Assembly: GCA_011799875.1 (NCBI GenBank)
Contig: CM022300.1
Location: 108,637,201 to 108,701,200, forward strand
Direction: 5' to 3'
Length of the DNA: 64,000 nt
Source of the DNA: Thinopyrum elongatum
Lineage: Eukaryota; Streptophyta; Magnoliopsida; Poales; Poaceae
Shown: positions 20,950 through 33,730 of the stretch, piece after piece
Position numbering within the stretch: position 1 is the stretch's first letter
Layout: each line of letters starts with the position of its first letter
Position numbers and translations under genes: made by a program
The notes under the pieces: generated by a model
Seen by the model: the letters and a program-made list of their open reading frames with translations, nothing else
What the model was told of the DNA's origin: nothing
The model's database searches: none

Positions 20950-22274
20950 AAAGGACACACATCCTAACACTTATGCAAATTGATGACTTAGATGTGCAAC
21001 ACACAAAGAAACGTTTTTCTTCAATCAATGAAGACTAACCCTCTAAGTGTGAAGAAATTAATGAAGAATTTGATTCTCAGAGCCCTACGACAATTGTACG
21101 CGGTGTCTGAAATCACCATTCTTACACGGTGGGTCACGCCACCTCAAAAAGTTGAAAATCTTCAAAATTTGAGTTTTTCATCATTGTGCAAATTCTTCAA
21201 ATTTTCAAATTCTTCAACTTTGCAAAATCTTCACTCTTTCCGTCTGTGTTCTTCATTGACTATATATATATTTGAATTTTCTGTCCTCTATAGCATTCAC
21301 TTATTGCTAATTCTTCAAGTTGTTTTTCTTCTAAGTGAATGTGATCGGACCCGTTCCCCCTCTGTGCTAAACTCAATCTAGTCCGTTCACAAATTCTTCA
21401 TGTGCGTTCTATTTGAAACCCGTTCAAAGTCTTCACTGTGTCCTTGACAGCTGAAGAATTTGCGAACGAAACCTTAAAATATTCTTATCTGAATTTTCGG
21501 CTTTTGCCGCTCAAACCATTCCATATCCCTCGATAAGATTTATCTATTCACCCGCAATCAAACACGATCTCCACTTCACAGTACATGGGTGACACATGTC
21601 GCTAGGATGAGAAGGGTCAGGGGCATGTTCGTCCATTTTCCTCGGACGAGCGGTTTTTCACCTCTGCTATAAATACCCCTCGCCCTCCTCAGATCTCATT
21701 TACTCCCGCTCGATCTCACTTCCCTCGCTCGAGCTCTCAGACCTAGCGCCGCCGCTACATTCAATCGTCGCCGGTGAGGAAGAGCTTCACTGCCTCGACC
21801 TCGTCGCCGTCGTACTCACGCCGGCTGCAGAAATCTTCACTCCGTCGCCGTCGTAGCTGTTTTCCATCGCCAAGTTAGGGCGTGGAAGATCTGGACGGAC
21901 GAACATCTCCACTGCTACTCTCAGTTCGTCGTGTTCTTCGTCAAGGGTAAATAAAATTTATTTTTACTGCCCTTGTTGATTCTGATGATTTCCACAAAAT
22001 CTTCAAAAGGTGTTTATTCTTCAACTTTCATGTTCTTAAACACCAACTTGCTTCTGTCCTTGATTAGTTTCTCTAAGCAACGTTTTTCTTCAAGATTCCT
22101 CAATTGTGTGGATTTTCAATCTACACAACTCTGGAACCTAAGTCAAAAATGCTTAGTGAAATTCCTCAAGACACCCCTGGTCAAATTCCTCAAACTTGAT
22201 ACTTTTGAAAAACTTCTGAGAACGCATATGACCTCTCCAAATTCTTCGCACCTATATTTTGTTCACAGGTACAC
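20950..22274 (+). promoter_or_regulatory. S1 spacer with promoter-like block before the third ORF
   Basis: The stretch holds TATAAATA at 21668-21675, a pyrimidine-rich GC-rich leader (about 21690-21940), a candidate intron from AGG|GTAAAT at 21947 to GTTCACAG at 22268, and the ORF start ATG at 22275, seven nt after the acceptor. The first 700 bp after pol are AT-rich, with many TTCTTCA words. Together this resembles a plant Pol II promoter with a leader intron. Confidence 0.5.
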
Positions 22275-25200
22275 ATGTCCGCTGCTGAATCTCTAGGTTC
22301 TCATCAACTTAACTCATTTGCAGCGTTCCTTGAAGAAAAATTGCATACTTCATCAGAAAATTCGATTGTTCAAAATCCTCAAGTGAAGAAAATGGCTGAT
22401 GGTAAAAGACCTCAGAAGGGAGGAAAAAGGCCAGAGACAAATACTGCTTTTGAGATCCCTGATGACATCTATGATGAATATTGTACTCCTGATGAAGCAA
22501 CTCATGGCAAGGAGAACAAAAATCAGCGCAAAGTGCGCATTCAGAAGATTGAGAGGAGATGGGCAAGAGAATGGAGGGAATATCGCTATGTCACTCCCAA
22601 GTACATGAAGAAATTCGCTGTTAACCCTCCATGTCCAAGACCTCCATTGGCTCCTGGCCAAGAAGCTGATCCCACTAGCATTAGAAGAGGTGAGGAATTT
22701 CCTCAGGAGTGGGCTAAGCGTCAAGCCAAGCTGGCCAAAGTGGCTAAAGAGGCAGTGAAGAAACTCAATGAAGATTCTGTTGCTGCCGCCGCTGAGGCCT
22801 CTGCTATCAAGCCTAAGAAGGCTATGCTGAAGAAATCAGCTGTCAAGACAAGTTCCTCAGCTGCAATGCCCTCACGGCCAAGCTCTGCAATGCCCTCACG
22901 GCCTGTTCCTCAAGCAAATTCCTCAAAAGCAGCTCCAACTCCCTCAGTTACAAAATCCTCAGCTGCTCCTACAATGTCCTCAGCACCTGTGCATCTTGCC
23001 ACATGTCAAAGGACCACTGGAATCTCAATTGCTTCAGGAGTCTCTGCAAGTTCTTCAGCTCCACCTCAGTCTTCAACAACTCCTATCTTGCTGAAGAAAA
23101 AGGCCACTGCTGGACGAGGCACAAGGCCAAGTCCTCACAAGAAGCAAGTCGCCTTTCAGGTTCCGTCAAGCGAAGACGAAGCTGATGAGGAAGAATTAGC
23201 TGAGATCATCAGAGATCGACAACAAAGGGCATCTAGTGCCAAAGGCAGTGCTGTGCCCCTCATGCTGGATCCAAGGAAGATCCTTGATTTCATCGATCTA
23301 TGGCACAAGGATCCAAATACACCTTTGCCTGAATTAAACCTCACTCCTGGTCAAAGTCACATGTTGACGGCCTTCATAAATGAAGAGAAATGGAAATTTG
23401 AAAAGGCCAGGCAGGTGAAGAAGGCTCAGTACAAGAAGGAGCGTTTTCTGAAGAAAAATGTTGTGAAAATGTCTCCTAAAGAACTTGTGACTATGCAGGC
23501 TGAGATCAAAGCACTCAGTGATGAATTTCATGCATTCCATGCAGATTGGCTAGGTGCCAAAGTCAGATTCGTCAGAATGGCAAAAGGATTTACTCCAAGT
23601 GTTGCAGCTTCATCGCAACCCAAATTTCCTCAGACTGGAACATCTGTTCAGTCTGCTGAAGAAAATGAAAGCGCCAGAGCTGCTGAAGAAATTCCAGTCT
23701 CTGAAGAAAATGCCAGGGCAACCTCCAATATTGCGCCTGAAGAGCAATCCAGGCCAGTTGAAGCATCTGCTACTGTGCCTGAGGAATCTGAACAAGCCAG
23801 GGCAACTGCATCAGTTGTGCCTGAAGAAATTCAACCAATTTCCTCTGCTCCTCCTGCACCGACGACAAGCATCAACCTTCCTTCTGCAACAGAAGCGAAG
23901 AAAACCAAAGCTGCAGAGCGAGCAGCTGTGAAGAAAAGGAAAGCATCTGCATCTTCAGAGTCTTCAGCTCCCAAGAAATTGAAGACTTTGACGAGTTCAT
24001 CTGAAAACCCAATTGATGCTATTCCAATATCAAGCATGCCATCAAAGGAGATCATTCCCTTTGGTGAGGAATATGAAATTCCAAGTAAATCTGATGAAGA
24101 AGATCCTTCTGCTGCTTCGACAGAGCAGATGGATGAAGAAATTGAAGTGGATACTTTCCCTTCAACCCCACTGGTATCATCGCCCATGCCTCAGTTCACA
24201 GCTGAAAAGGCAGGCGTCGAAGAAATTGAAGAAGATGAGGATGTGGATATTGGGTCTACAACACCTATTCTGAATGATGACTTTTGGGAAAGTCATCACC
24301 CCAATTCACCTTTGACGACCCCTCTACATCAAGTTCCTCAGTCCCCTGTGCAAACTGAAGAAATTCATACGGGCTCTGATGAACGTCAAGCTTCACTTCA
24401 TTCTATTCCTGAAGAAGTTCCAGTCACTAGCGCTGATGTACATATGTCTGAAGAAATGGAGGCCAAGGCTGCTGCTGAAATTCCTCAGCCTGTGGCTCCA
24501 GTGGCTATACCTCAAGAGGCTATGAAGACTTCAACTGTTAATCTTCAGCCCAAGCCACAGAACCCTCACTCCAAGAAGCAGAAGTTTAATGCTGAGGATT
24601 TCTTCAATGAGCACATATTCTTCACTGACTACAATCCCTATGACTCTGCTCGACTTCGTCGCAAGCGCTTCTGGACTGCAAGCCAGATGAACTTCTATTC
24701 CTCATTGTTGTTTGATAAGGATAAGATCTTTGAACATGAGCAAATTCCTCATGTCGATATGGAATCGCTGCCCTGCTTCACCCCAGTCCTCAGTGTTCTT
24801 CATGATGCTGGGTTACTCAATTTCTGCACCGACATCTGCGATTGGAATGAAGAACTCATTCTTTAATTCTTCGCCACGCTGCACATTACTGGAAATGTTG
24901 ATGATGTCAATTCATGGGTATTGGACTGGATGACTGAAAATACTCATTTCAAAGCACCGGCCTCTGAATTGCTTCATGCCGTCCCAGTCAGTGCTCCCAC
25001 TGAAGGTGCAAGGCTTCTCTATGTTGAACCTGAACTGTCTGATCTTCTGATGCAAGTGCTGATGAAGCCTTTGAAGCCAGGCCAAGCTCCAAGGACCAAA
25101 TTCCTCGTCAAGGAATTGCTCTATGTGCCAAGGACAGTTTATCGCATATTGACCAAAACCCTCAGTCCAATCAAGGGCCACAACTCTGATGATGAAGAAG

Positions 25201-26003
25201 TTGTTGGCATTATGAAGAATCTGCTGTTCAATATCATTCACGGTATTCCTATCAACTACCACGATTTCTTCATGAGGACTTTGGCCAATGCTGCTCTGTC
25301 GCCTTTTGAGTTGAAGCCTTATGCTCCCTGGATCATGAAGTTCATCAGATCAAGGTCTTCAATTCATTATAAGGCTGATTTTCAAAATCATCTCAGCTAT
25401 TTGCCCCCTATCGAAGTCCTCAAACGGACTATTTCCTCAGCTGACGAGAAGGGCAAGGCTGCTGTTATTGATGAAGGTACTTGTCCATTGGATGGACAGT
25501 TTCGCAAAGCTACTTCCTATTCCACCAATGATGACTCTGCAACTCAAGATTCTGCCGCCAAAGCTTCAGAACATCATCCTCAAGCCACAGCTCCGCGTGT
25601 GATGACTGATCGTGAACTTCTCCTTAGTCTTCATCAGAAAGTTGATCGAAATCACAAGTGGGTCAAGCGTCACTTTGGTGCAATTCTTCAGAACATGACA
25701 GTCACTCAAAATACTATGAAGAAGAATCACTACTACTTGCATGAAGTCTTTGACCGCACTTGGGCGATTCTGTCTAATCTTCATAGTGCTGAAGAACTCA
25801 AGGAGATGGGCTTCCAACAGGACTTTGACTGGTCTCAGCCACCTTCGAAGAAATTCAAGAAAGTCAAAGTTCCTCAGCTTGTTGCCAGTTCATATTCTTC
25901 ATCGCGCGAGACGGATGAAGCTGAAGACTTGAACGACACTGCGGCAGGCCCTACCTCAACAGACGACCCCAACAATGCTGGCGCTCCTCCATCGACATCA
26001 TGA
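22275..26003 (+). pseudogene. S1 third ORF (post-pol), split by one in-frame stop
   Basis: Two ORFs in the same frame, 863 codons (22275-24866) and then 360 codons from 24921, are separated only by TAA at 24864-24866, giving a 1,242-codon frame. The N-terminal part is basic (KRPQKGGKRPE, KRRWAREWREYRY-like). The middle is low-complexity Ser/Ala/Pro and acidic repeats with KKxK clusters. The region around the stop (NEELIL, then FFATLHITGN and WVLDWMTEN) aligns with AQFYATVHFH...WMTGG of the S2 third ORF, so both belong to the same transposon-associated family. The C-terminal part is helical. I see no signal peptide or membrane segment, so it is not an obvious envelope protein. Function unknown. 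Confidence 0.75.
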
Positions 26004-26529
26004 TGATATTCTTCAGGGGCGTTAGTCCTCATTTTTCGTCCCTTTTGGTCATGCGATGACAAAGGGGGAGAAATTTGAGTTAGTCTTCAAGCGGGTCTTA
26101 TATATGGGCTATATTTCTATTAAGTTACAACTCTTGCTTTTCTGAGGTGTTTGCTCTGATGAGTTATAAACTTAAGTTCTATGGTGGTCTGATACTTTTG
26201 CTCTGTTTTTCTGCATGCTATTTCCTCAATACCATAATGCACGCATGCTGAATTTCGTCAGACACCATATTTCATCATGCATTTCAAATTCTTCATATCA
26301 TACGATAAATGCGTGTATGAATTTCAAGATATAGGAGGAGATCTCCATGATATTACTCAACAATGTGCATTTGCTATTTCAAAGCAAATTCTTCAAATAT
26401 GCACATCTTCAGGGGGAGTTCTTCTATATCTTGCAGTCAAATTCCTCAATATCAGTATTTACACTTCATATGTTTATCCCCGTTGAAAACTTAACCTATA
26501 TTGTCATCAATCACCAAAAAGGGGGAGAT
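26004..26529 (+). other. S1 3' untranslated region and polypurine tract
   Basis: AT-rich, with no ORF. It ends in the polypurine tract AAAAAGGGGGAGAT at about 26516-26529, immediately before the 3' LTR. An earlier purine run, CAAAGGGGGAG at 26060-26070, could act as a second tract. Confidence 0.75.
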
Positions 26530-28028
26530 TGTAAGTGCATCTAGTGCCCCTTAGTGATTTTGGTGTATTGAAGACTTATAGGTTAAGGGACTAATGTGTT
26601 TGTGAGTGTACACAGGTTTATAAGTCTATGAGGAGTTTGTTATTTACAATGAATGTCGACCCCTAAAAATGAATGTCTTCAACTGAAGACTTTGGTTTTC
26701 TTGAAGACTTTGAAAGTGAAGAAATTGGTGTGACCCTAAAGACTTGATATTCATGCGAGGATTATGAAGCATGAAGACTTCTGTTTTCGTAGTTTCATTT
26801 TCTTCTTCTTGAGTCATAGGAAACACCGTACTGTAAAAGGGGGTCGAGGTAAAACTAAGGAAAAGTTTCCAAGTGATGCTCAACTCAAAATCCTACACCT
26901 ACCCAATCCTTTCGAGTGAAGCCATTGGAAATCTCATACAGTTTAGTCAAGTTCTTCAGTGACAGAGACGAAGTTCTTCTGTTCTCTGAGGAATTTGTTC
27001 TGACTGAGGAGTTAGGAATTCGCCAGTGCGGATTGCCTACAAGTGAGGAACATGATAGCCCTGAGGAATTTGATACTCAAATATCCGACCGTTGCTGTGC
27101 TACGCACCAGCTGTCCAAATATCCTACCCACCTAACGGTCATATCATTGAAGGGCATTTATGTCTTATCATGTCGGGCTGCTCCCTAGGCTATAAATAGC
27201 CGCCCCCTTCAACCACTAGCTGGTTGGCTGCTCCGAGAAATAGATTGACACTTGTCATTTAGAGCATCCCATCCTCCGAGGACTTTGAGCGAAAATCATC
27301 AAGTGAGGAAAAACCCAAAAACCCAAACACCTACAAACCCAAAGTGATTGAGCATCACTGAAGAGATTGTTCCTGTGTGGAACCGACGCTTGTTACCTTT
27401 GAGGACTGTGCATCCTCCAGACGGTTAGGCGTCATGGTCTAGAGCATCCAAGAGGAAATTGTGGATTGCTGAGTGACCGAGTATGTGAAGGTTTGGAAGT
27501 CACCTGAAGACTTACCACGAGTGATTGGGCGAGGTCTGTGTGACCTTAGCTCAAGGAGAATACGGTGAGGACTGTGTGTCCGGGACTGTGTGTCCTCAGG
27601 TTTAAATACCTAGCCGCTCTAACCAGACGTACAACTGTCAAAGCAGTTGGAACTGGTCTACCAAATCATTGTCTTCACCGAGCTACTGGTTCTATTTCCT
27701 CAACCCTTTCATTTCCTCGCATACTTGCTATGTATTTGATCATTACTGTTTGAAGACTTTGACTGAAGACTTTCTCAATTTCCTCAGTTCAATTTCTTCA
27801 GTCAGTTTGTCTTCAGCCTGCTTATCCTGTGTTTACGCTTCTCGTACTTTGTGCTTGTTTTCATTTCATCATGATGACTGTGCTACTGCTCTATTATGCT
27901 TGCATCTGAGTACTTATTCCGCTGCTATGTAGTTCGTCGCTTAGGAATTTCCTCACCTTGAAATTCCTCAGTGACGAATTTGTAAAAATCGCCTATTCAC
28001 CCCCCCTAGTCGATATAACGCACTTTCA
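26530..28028 (+). repeat. S1 3' LTR
   Basis: 1,499 bp, nearly identical to 13327-14826 (about 15 substitutions, mostly C/T and G/A transitions, and one indel). TATA box at 27191-27198. It is followed by the second ACTGG duplication. Confidence 0.95.
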
Positions 28029-28033
28029 ACTGG

Positions 28034-28645
28034 CAAGTCTCTTTACTCATTCCGTAATACATCATCTCATAACTAACTCCTTAGTCACTTTGCTTGCAAG
28101 CTTCTTATGATGTGTATTACCGAGAAGGCCGAGAGATACCTCTCCGATATATGGAGTGACAAATCCCAATCTCGATCCATGCCAACTCAACAGACACCCT
28201 CGGAGATAGCTGTAGAGCATCTTTATAATCACCCAGTTACGTTGTGACGTTTGATCGCACACAAGGCATTCCTCTGGTATCTGGGAGTTGCATGATCTCA
28301 TGGTCGAAGGAACATGTATTTGACATTTAAGAAAACAGTAGCAATAAACTGAACGATCATATGCTAAGCTAACGGATGGGTCTTGTCCATCACATCATTC
28401 TCCTAATGATGTGATCCCGTTATCAAATGACAACTCATGTCTATGGTTAGGAAACCTTAACCATCTTTTGATCAACGAGCTAGTCTAGTAGAGGCTCACT
28501 AGGGACACGGTATTTGTTTATGTATCCACACATGTATTTAAGTTTCCGGTCAATACAATTCTAGCATGAATAATAAACCTTTATCATGATTAAGGAAATA
28601 TAATAATATCAATTTTATTATTGCCTCTAGGGCATGTTTCCATCA
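28034..28645 (-). repeat. Angela-like 3' LTR, U3-side part
   Basis: 612 bp matching 34871-35478. Its minus-strand start TGATGGAAAC follows a polypurine tract GTGCAAGTGGGAGAC (28660-28646). Confidence 0.92.
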
Positions 28646-28669
28646 GTCTCCCACTTGCACTAGAGTCAA

Positions 28670-28795
28670 TAATCTAGTTCACATCGCCATGTGATTAACA
28701 CCCATAGTTCACATCGCCATGTGACCAACAGCCAAATAATTTACTAGAGTCAATAATCCAGTTCACATCGCCATGTGATTAACACCCAAAGAGTA
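28670..28795. repeat. Short tandem repeats next to the Angela-like polypurine tract
   Basis: The unit agttcacatcgccatgtga occurs at about 28676, 28706 and 28760, with actagagtcaataat also repeated. It is a local expansion of the conserved stretch before the polypurine tract. Confidence 0.8.
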
Positions 28796-31700
28796 CTAAG
28801 GTGTGATCATGTTTTGCTTGTGAGAGAAGTTTAGTCAACGGGTCTGTCACATTCAGATCCGTATGTATTTTGCAAATTTCTATGTCTACAATACTCTGCA
28901 TGGAGCTACTCTAGCTAATTGCTCCCACTTTCAATACGTATCCAGATTGAGACTCAAAGTCATCCAAATCGGTGTCAATGCTTGCATCGACGTAACCCTT
29001 TATGACGAACTCTTTATCACCTCCGTAACCGAGAAATATTTCCTTAGTCCTCGTAGGTAACTAAGGATAATTTTGACCGATGTCCAGTGATCTACACCTG
29101 GATCACTATTGTACCCCCTTGCCAAACTCATGGCAAGGTACACAACAGGTCTGGTACACAATATGGCATACTTTATAGAACCTATGGCTAAGGCATAGGG
29201 AATGACTTTCATTCTCTCTCTATCTTCTGCCGTGGTCGAGCTTTGAGTCTTACTCAACTTCACACCTTGCAACACAGGCAAGAACTCTTTCTTTGACTGA
29301 TCTATTTTGAACTTCTTCAAAACTTTGCCAAGGTATGTACTTTGTGAAAGTCCTACTAAGCGTCTCGATCTATCCCTATAGATCTTGATGCCTAATATGT
29401 AAGTAGCTTCACTGAGGTCTTTCATTGAAAAATTCTTATTCAAGTATCCTTTTATGCTATCCAGAAATTCTATATCATTTCCAATCAGCAATATGTCATC
29501 CACATATAATATCATAAATGCTATAGAGCTCCCACTCACTTTCTTGTAAATACAGGCTTCACCCTAAGTCTGTATAAAACCATATGCTTTGATCACCTCA
29601 TCAAAGCGTATATTCCAACTACGAGATGCTTGCACCAGTCCATAGATGGATCGCTGGAGCTTGCACACTTTGTTAGCACCTTAAGGATTGACAAAACCTT
29701 CCGGTTGCATCATATACAACTCTTCCTCAAGAAACCCGTTAAGGAATGCAAGGTTTTTGACATCCATTTGCCATATTTCATAATCATAAAATGCGGCAAT
29801 TGCTAACATGATTCGGACAGACTTAAGCATCGCTACGGGTGAGAAAGTCTCATCGTAGTCAACCCCTTGAACTTTTCGAAAACCTTTTGCAACAAGTCAA
29901 GCTTTGTAGACAGTGATATTACCGTCAGCGTCCGTCTTCCTCTTAAAGATCCATTTATACTTTATGGCTTGCCGATCATCGGGCAAATCCACCAAAGTCC
30001 ACACTTTGTTCTCATACATGGATCCTATCTCATATTTCATGGCCTCAAGCCATTTTTTGGAATTTGGGCTCATCATAGTTTCTTCATAGTTTGTAGGTTT
30101 GTTGTTGTCCAACAACATGACTTCTAGGACAGTATTATCGTACCACTCTGGTGCGGAATGTGTTCTGGTCGACCTACGTGGTTCAGTAGTAACTTGATCT
30201 GAAGTTTCATGATCATCATTTGCTTCCTCTCTGGTTGGTGTAGGCATCACGGGAACGGCTTTCTCTGATGTACTACTTTCCAATTCGAGAGAAGGTACAA
30301 TTACCTCATCAAGTTCTACTTTCCTCCCACTGACTTCTTTCGAGAGAAACTCCTTCTCTAGAAAGGACCCATTCTTAGCAACAAAGATTTTGTCTTTGGA
30401 TCTGTGGTAGAAGGTATACCCAATAGTTTCTTTCGGGTATCCTATGAAGACGCACTTCTCCGATTTGGGTTCGAGCTTATCAGGCTGAAGCCTTTTTGAT
30501 ATAAGCGTCGCATCCCCAAACTTTTAAGAAACGACAGCTTAGGTTTCTTGCCAAACCATAGTTCATACGGTGTCATCTCAATGGATTTAGACGGTGCCCT
30601 ATTTAACATGAATGCGGCTGTCTCTAATGCATAACCCCAAAATGATAAAGGCAAATTGGTAAGAGACATCATAGAACGCACCATATCTAATAAAGTACGG
30701 TTACAACGTTCGGACACACCATTACGCTATGGTGTTCCAGGTGGTGTGAGTTGTGAAACAATTCCACATTTTCTTAAATGAAGGCCAAACTCATAACTCA
30801 AATATTCGCCTCCGCGATCAGATCGTAGAAACTTTATTTTCTTGTTACGATGATTCTCTACTTCACTCTGAAATTCTTTGAACTTTTCAAATGTTTCAGA
30901 CTTGTGTTTCATCAAGTAGATATACCCATACCTACTCAAATCATCTATAAAGGTTAGAAAATAACGATACACGCCACGTGCCTCAACACTCATTGGACCG
31001 CACACATCGGTATGTATTATTTCCAATAAGTCATTAGCTCGCTCCATTGTTCCGAAGTATGGAGTTTTATTCATCTTGTCCATGAGGCATGGTTCGCAAG
31101 TATCAAATGATTTATTATCAAGTGATTCCAAAAGTCCATCCTCATGGAGTTTCTTCATGCGCTTTACACCAATATGACCTAAACGGCAGTGCCACAAGTA
31201 TGTTGCACTATCATTATCAACTTTGCATCTTTTGGCATCAATATTATGAATATGTGTATCACTATGATCGAGATTCAATAAACCATTCACATTGGGTGTA
31301 TGACCATAGAAGGTTTTATTCATGTAAACAGAACAACAATTATTCTCTGAATTAAATGAATAACCGTATTGCAATAAACACGATCTAATCATGTTCATGC
31401 TCAACGCAAACACCAAATAACATTTATTTAGGCTTAACACTAATCCCGAAGGTAGAGGGAGTGTGCGATGGTGATCATATCAATCTTGGAAACACTTCCA
31501 ACATACATCGTCACCTTGCCCTTTACTAGTCTCCGTTTATTCCGCAACTCCTGTTTCGAGTTACTAATCTTAGCAACGGAACCGGTATCAAATACCCAGG
31601 GGCTACTATGAATACTAGTAAGGCACACATCAATAACATGTATATCAAATATACCTTTGTTCACATTGCCATCCTTCTTATCTGCCAAGTATTTGGGGCA

Positions 31701-31870
31701 GTTCTGCTTCTAGTGACCATTCCCTTTGCAGTACAAGCACTTAGTTTCAGGCTTAGGTCCAGCATTGGGCTTCTTCACGGGAGTGGCAACTTGCTTGCCA
31801 TTCTTCTTGAAGTTCCTTTCTTTCCCTTGCCCTTTTTTCTTAAAACTAGTGGTCTTGTTTAACCATCAAC
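28796..31870 (-). pseudogene. pol: Angela-like Pol remnant
   Basis: Minus-strand pieces in Copia order. The Gag zinc-knuckle tail (CxxCKGNGH with a stop in place of the next residue) is near 31700. Protease WVFDTGSVAKISNS is near 31600. GAG-pre-integrase LWHCRLGHIGVKRMKKLHED is near 31200. Integrase has IIHTDVCGP and LRSDRGGEY (31440-30727), then SERCNRTLLDMVRS after an in-frame stop at about 30726. Reverse transcriptase pieces lie at 30283-29897 and 29539-29000, including YVDDILLIGND. After SYLRG and a GYVDASIDTD segment the RNase H core is missing: the frame jumps from QSGYVLKVGAIS to a VTDPLTKLLSQAKH tail. Many stops and frameshifts are present, so it is non-functional. Confidence 0.85.
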
Positions 31871-31995
31871 ACTTGATGCTCTTTCTTGATTTCTACCTTC
31901 GCCGATTTCAGCATCGCGAAGAGCTCGGGAATCATTTTCGTCATCCCTTGCATATTATAGTTCATCACGAAGTTCTAGTAGCTTGGTGATAGTGA

Positions 31996-32460
31996 CTAGA
32001 GAACTATGTCAATCACTATCTTATCTGAAAGATTAACTCCCACTTGATTCAAGCGATTGTAGTACCCAGACATTCTGAGTACATGCTCACTGGCTGAGCT
32101 GTTCTCCTCTATCTTGTAGGCAAAGTACTTGTCAGAGGTCTCATACCTCTCGACACGGGCATGAGTCTGAAATACCAATTTCATCTCTTGGAACATCTCA
32201 TATGCTCTGTGGCATTCAAAACATTTTTGAAGTCCCTGTTCTAAGCCGCAAAGCATGGTGCACTAAACTATTAAGTAGTCATCATATCGAGCTTGCCAAA
32301 CGTTCATAACGTCTGCATCTGCTCCTGCAATAGGTCTGTCACCTAGCGGTGCATCAAGGACATAATTCTTCTGTGCAGCAATGAGGATAATCCTCAGATC
32401 ATGGACCCAGTCCGCATCATTGCTACGATCATCTTTCAACTTAGTTTTCTCTAGGAACAT
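31996..32460 (-). pseudogene. gag: Angela-like Gag remnant
   Basis: Two adjacent minus-strand frames read RSNDADWVHDLRIILIAAQK and NYVLDAPLGDRPI (32460-32263), then YEMFQEMKLVFQTHARVERY and SEHVLRMSGYYNRLNQVGVN (32256-31996). This is the capsid region typical of Angela/BARE Gag, broken by a stop at about 32262. The Gag N-terminus is not clear. Confidence 0.8.
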
Positions 32461-33730
32461 ATCAAAAATAGGGGAGCTATATTGCGAGCTATTGATCTAC
32501 AACATAGATATGCAAAAATTATTAAGACTAAGTTCATGATAAATTTAAGTTCAATTAATCAAATTACTAATGAACTCCCACTTAAATTAACATCCCTCAA
32601 GTTATCTAAGTGATACATGATCCAAATCAACTAACCCATGTCCGATCATCACGTGAGATGGGGTAGTCATCAATGGTGAACATCTCTATGTTGATCATAT
32701 CTACTATATGACTCACATTCGACCTTTCGGTCTTCAGTGTTCCGAGATCATGTCTGTACATGCTAGGCTCGTCAAGTTTAACCCAAGTATTCTGCATGTG
32801 CAAAACTATCTTACACCCATTGTATGTGAACATAGAGTCTATCACACCCGATCATTACGAGGTGCTTCAAAACGACGAACTTTGGCAACGGTGCATACTC
32901 GGGGAGAACACTTTTATCTTGAAATTTAGTGAAGGGATCATCTTATAATGCTACCGTCGTTCTAAGCAAAATAAGATGCATAAAGGGTAAACATCACATG
33001 CAATCAAAATATGTGACATGATATGGCCATCATCATCTTGTGCTTTTGGTCTCCATCTCCAAAGCATCGTCATGATCTCCATCGTCACCGGCTCGACACC
33101 TTGATCTCCATCGTTGCATCGATGTCGTCTCGCCAACTATTGCTTCTACAACTATTGCTAACGCATAGCGATAAAGTAAAGCAATTACACGGTGCTTGCA
33201 TTTCATACAATAATTAAGAGACAACCCTAAGGCTCCTGCCGGTTGTCGATATTACAAAACATGATCATCTCATACAACAACATATATCACATCACTTCTT
33301 GACCATATCACATCACAACATGCCCTGCAAAATCAAGTTAGAGGTCCTCTACTTTGTTGTTGCAAGTTTTACGTGGCTACTACGGGCTTCTAGCAAGAAC
33401 CGTTCTTAACTACGCAAAAACCACAACGATGATTAATCAAGTTTGCTGTTTTAACCTTCTTCAAGGACCGGCCGTAGTCAAATTCGATTCAACTAAAGTA
33501 GGAGAAATAGACACCCGCCAGCCACCTTTATGCAAAACAAGTTGCATGTCAGTCGGTGGAACCGGTCTCATGTGCGTGGACATGTAAGGTTGGTCCGGGC
33601 CGCTTCATCCCACAATACCGCCGAATCAAAAAAAGACGTTGATGGTAAGCAGTATGAATATCACCGCCCACAACTCTTTGTGTTCTACTCGTGCATATCA
33701 TCTACGCATAGACCTGGCTCATGATGCCAC
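32461..33730 (-). other. Angela-like leader region
   Basis: Untranslated leader between the 5' LTR and gag, with no convincing ORF. Next to the LTR, minus-strand GTGGCATCATGAGCC occupies the primer-site position and resembles a mutated TGGTATCAGAGCC (tRNA-iMet type). Confidence 0.6.

Larger units (their letters stand above)
13327..28028 (+). mobile_element. S1: SIRE/Maximus-like Copia retrotransposon, nearly intact
   Basis: This 14.7-kb element has LTRs at 13327-14826 and 26530-28028 flanked by ACTGG (13322-13326 and 28029-28033). It has a tRNA-iMet primer site, gag, an uninterrupted pol, a third ORF after pol and a polypurine tract. The empty site is visible in the other Angela-like LTR (around 34865), which reads straight through ACTGGCAAG. 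About 15 substitutions and one indel separate the 1.5-kb LTRs by hand count. At the commonly used grass rate of 1.3e-8 per site per year that is about 0.4 million years. Confidence 0.95.

Noticed and set aside
22275..26003. Envelope gene of a retrovirus-like element
   Set aside because: No signal peptide or membrane-spanning segment visible; low-complexity, basic and acidic composition; related instead to the plant transposon protein seen in S2.
28062..28301. 79-codon ORF repeated at 34895-35134
   Set aside because: Both lie in the U3-side part of the Angela-like LTRs; they are LTR sequence, not genes.
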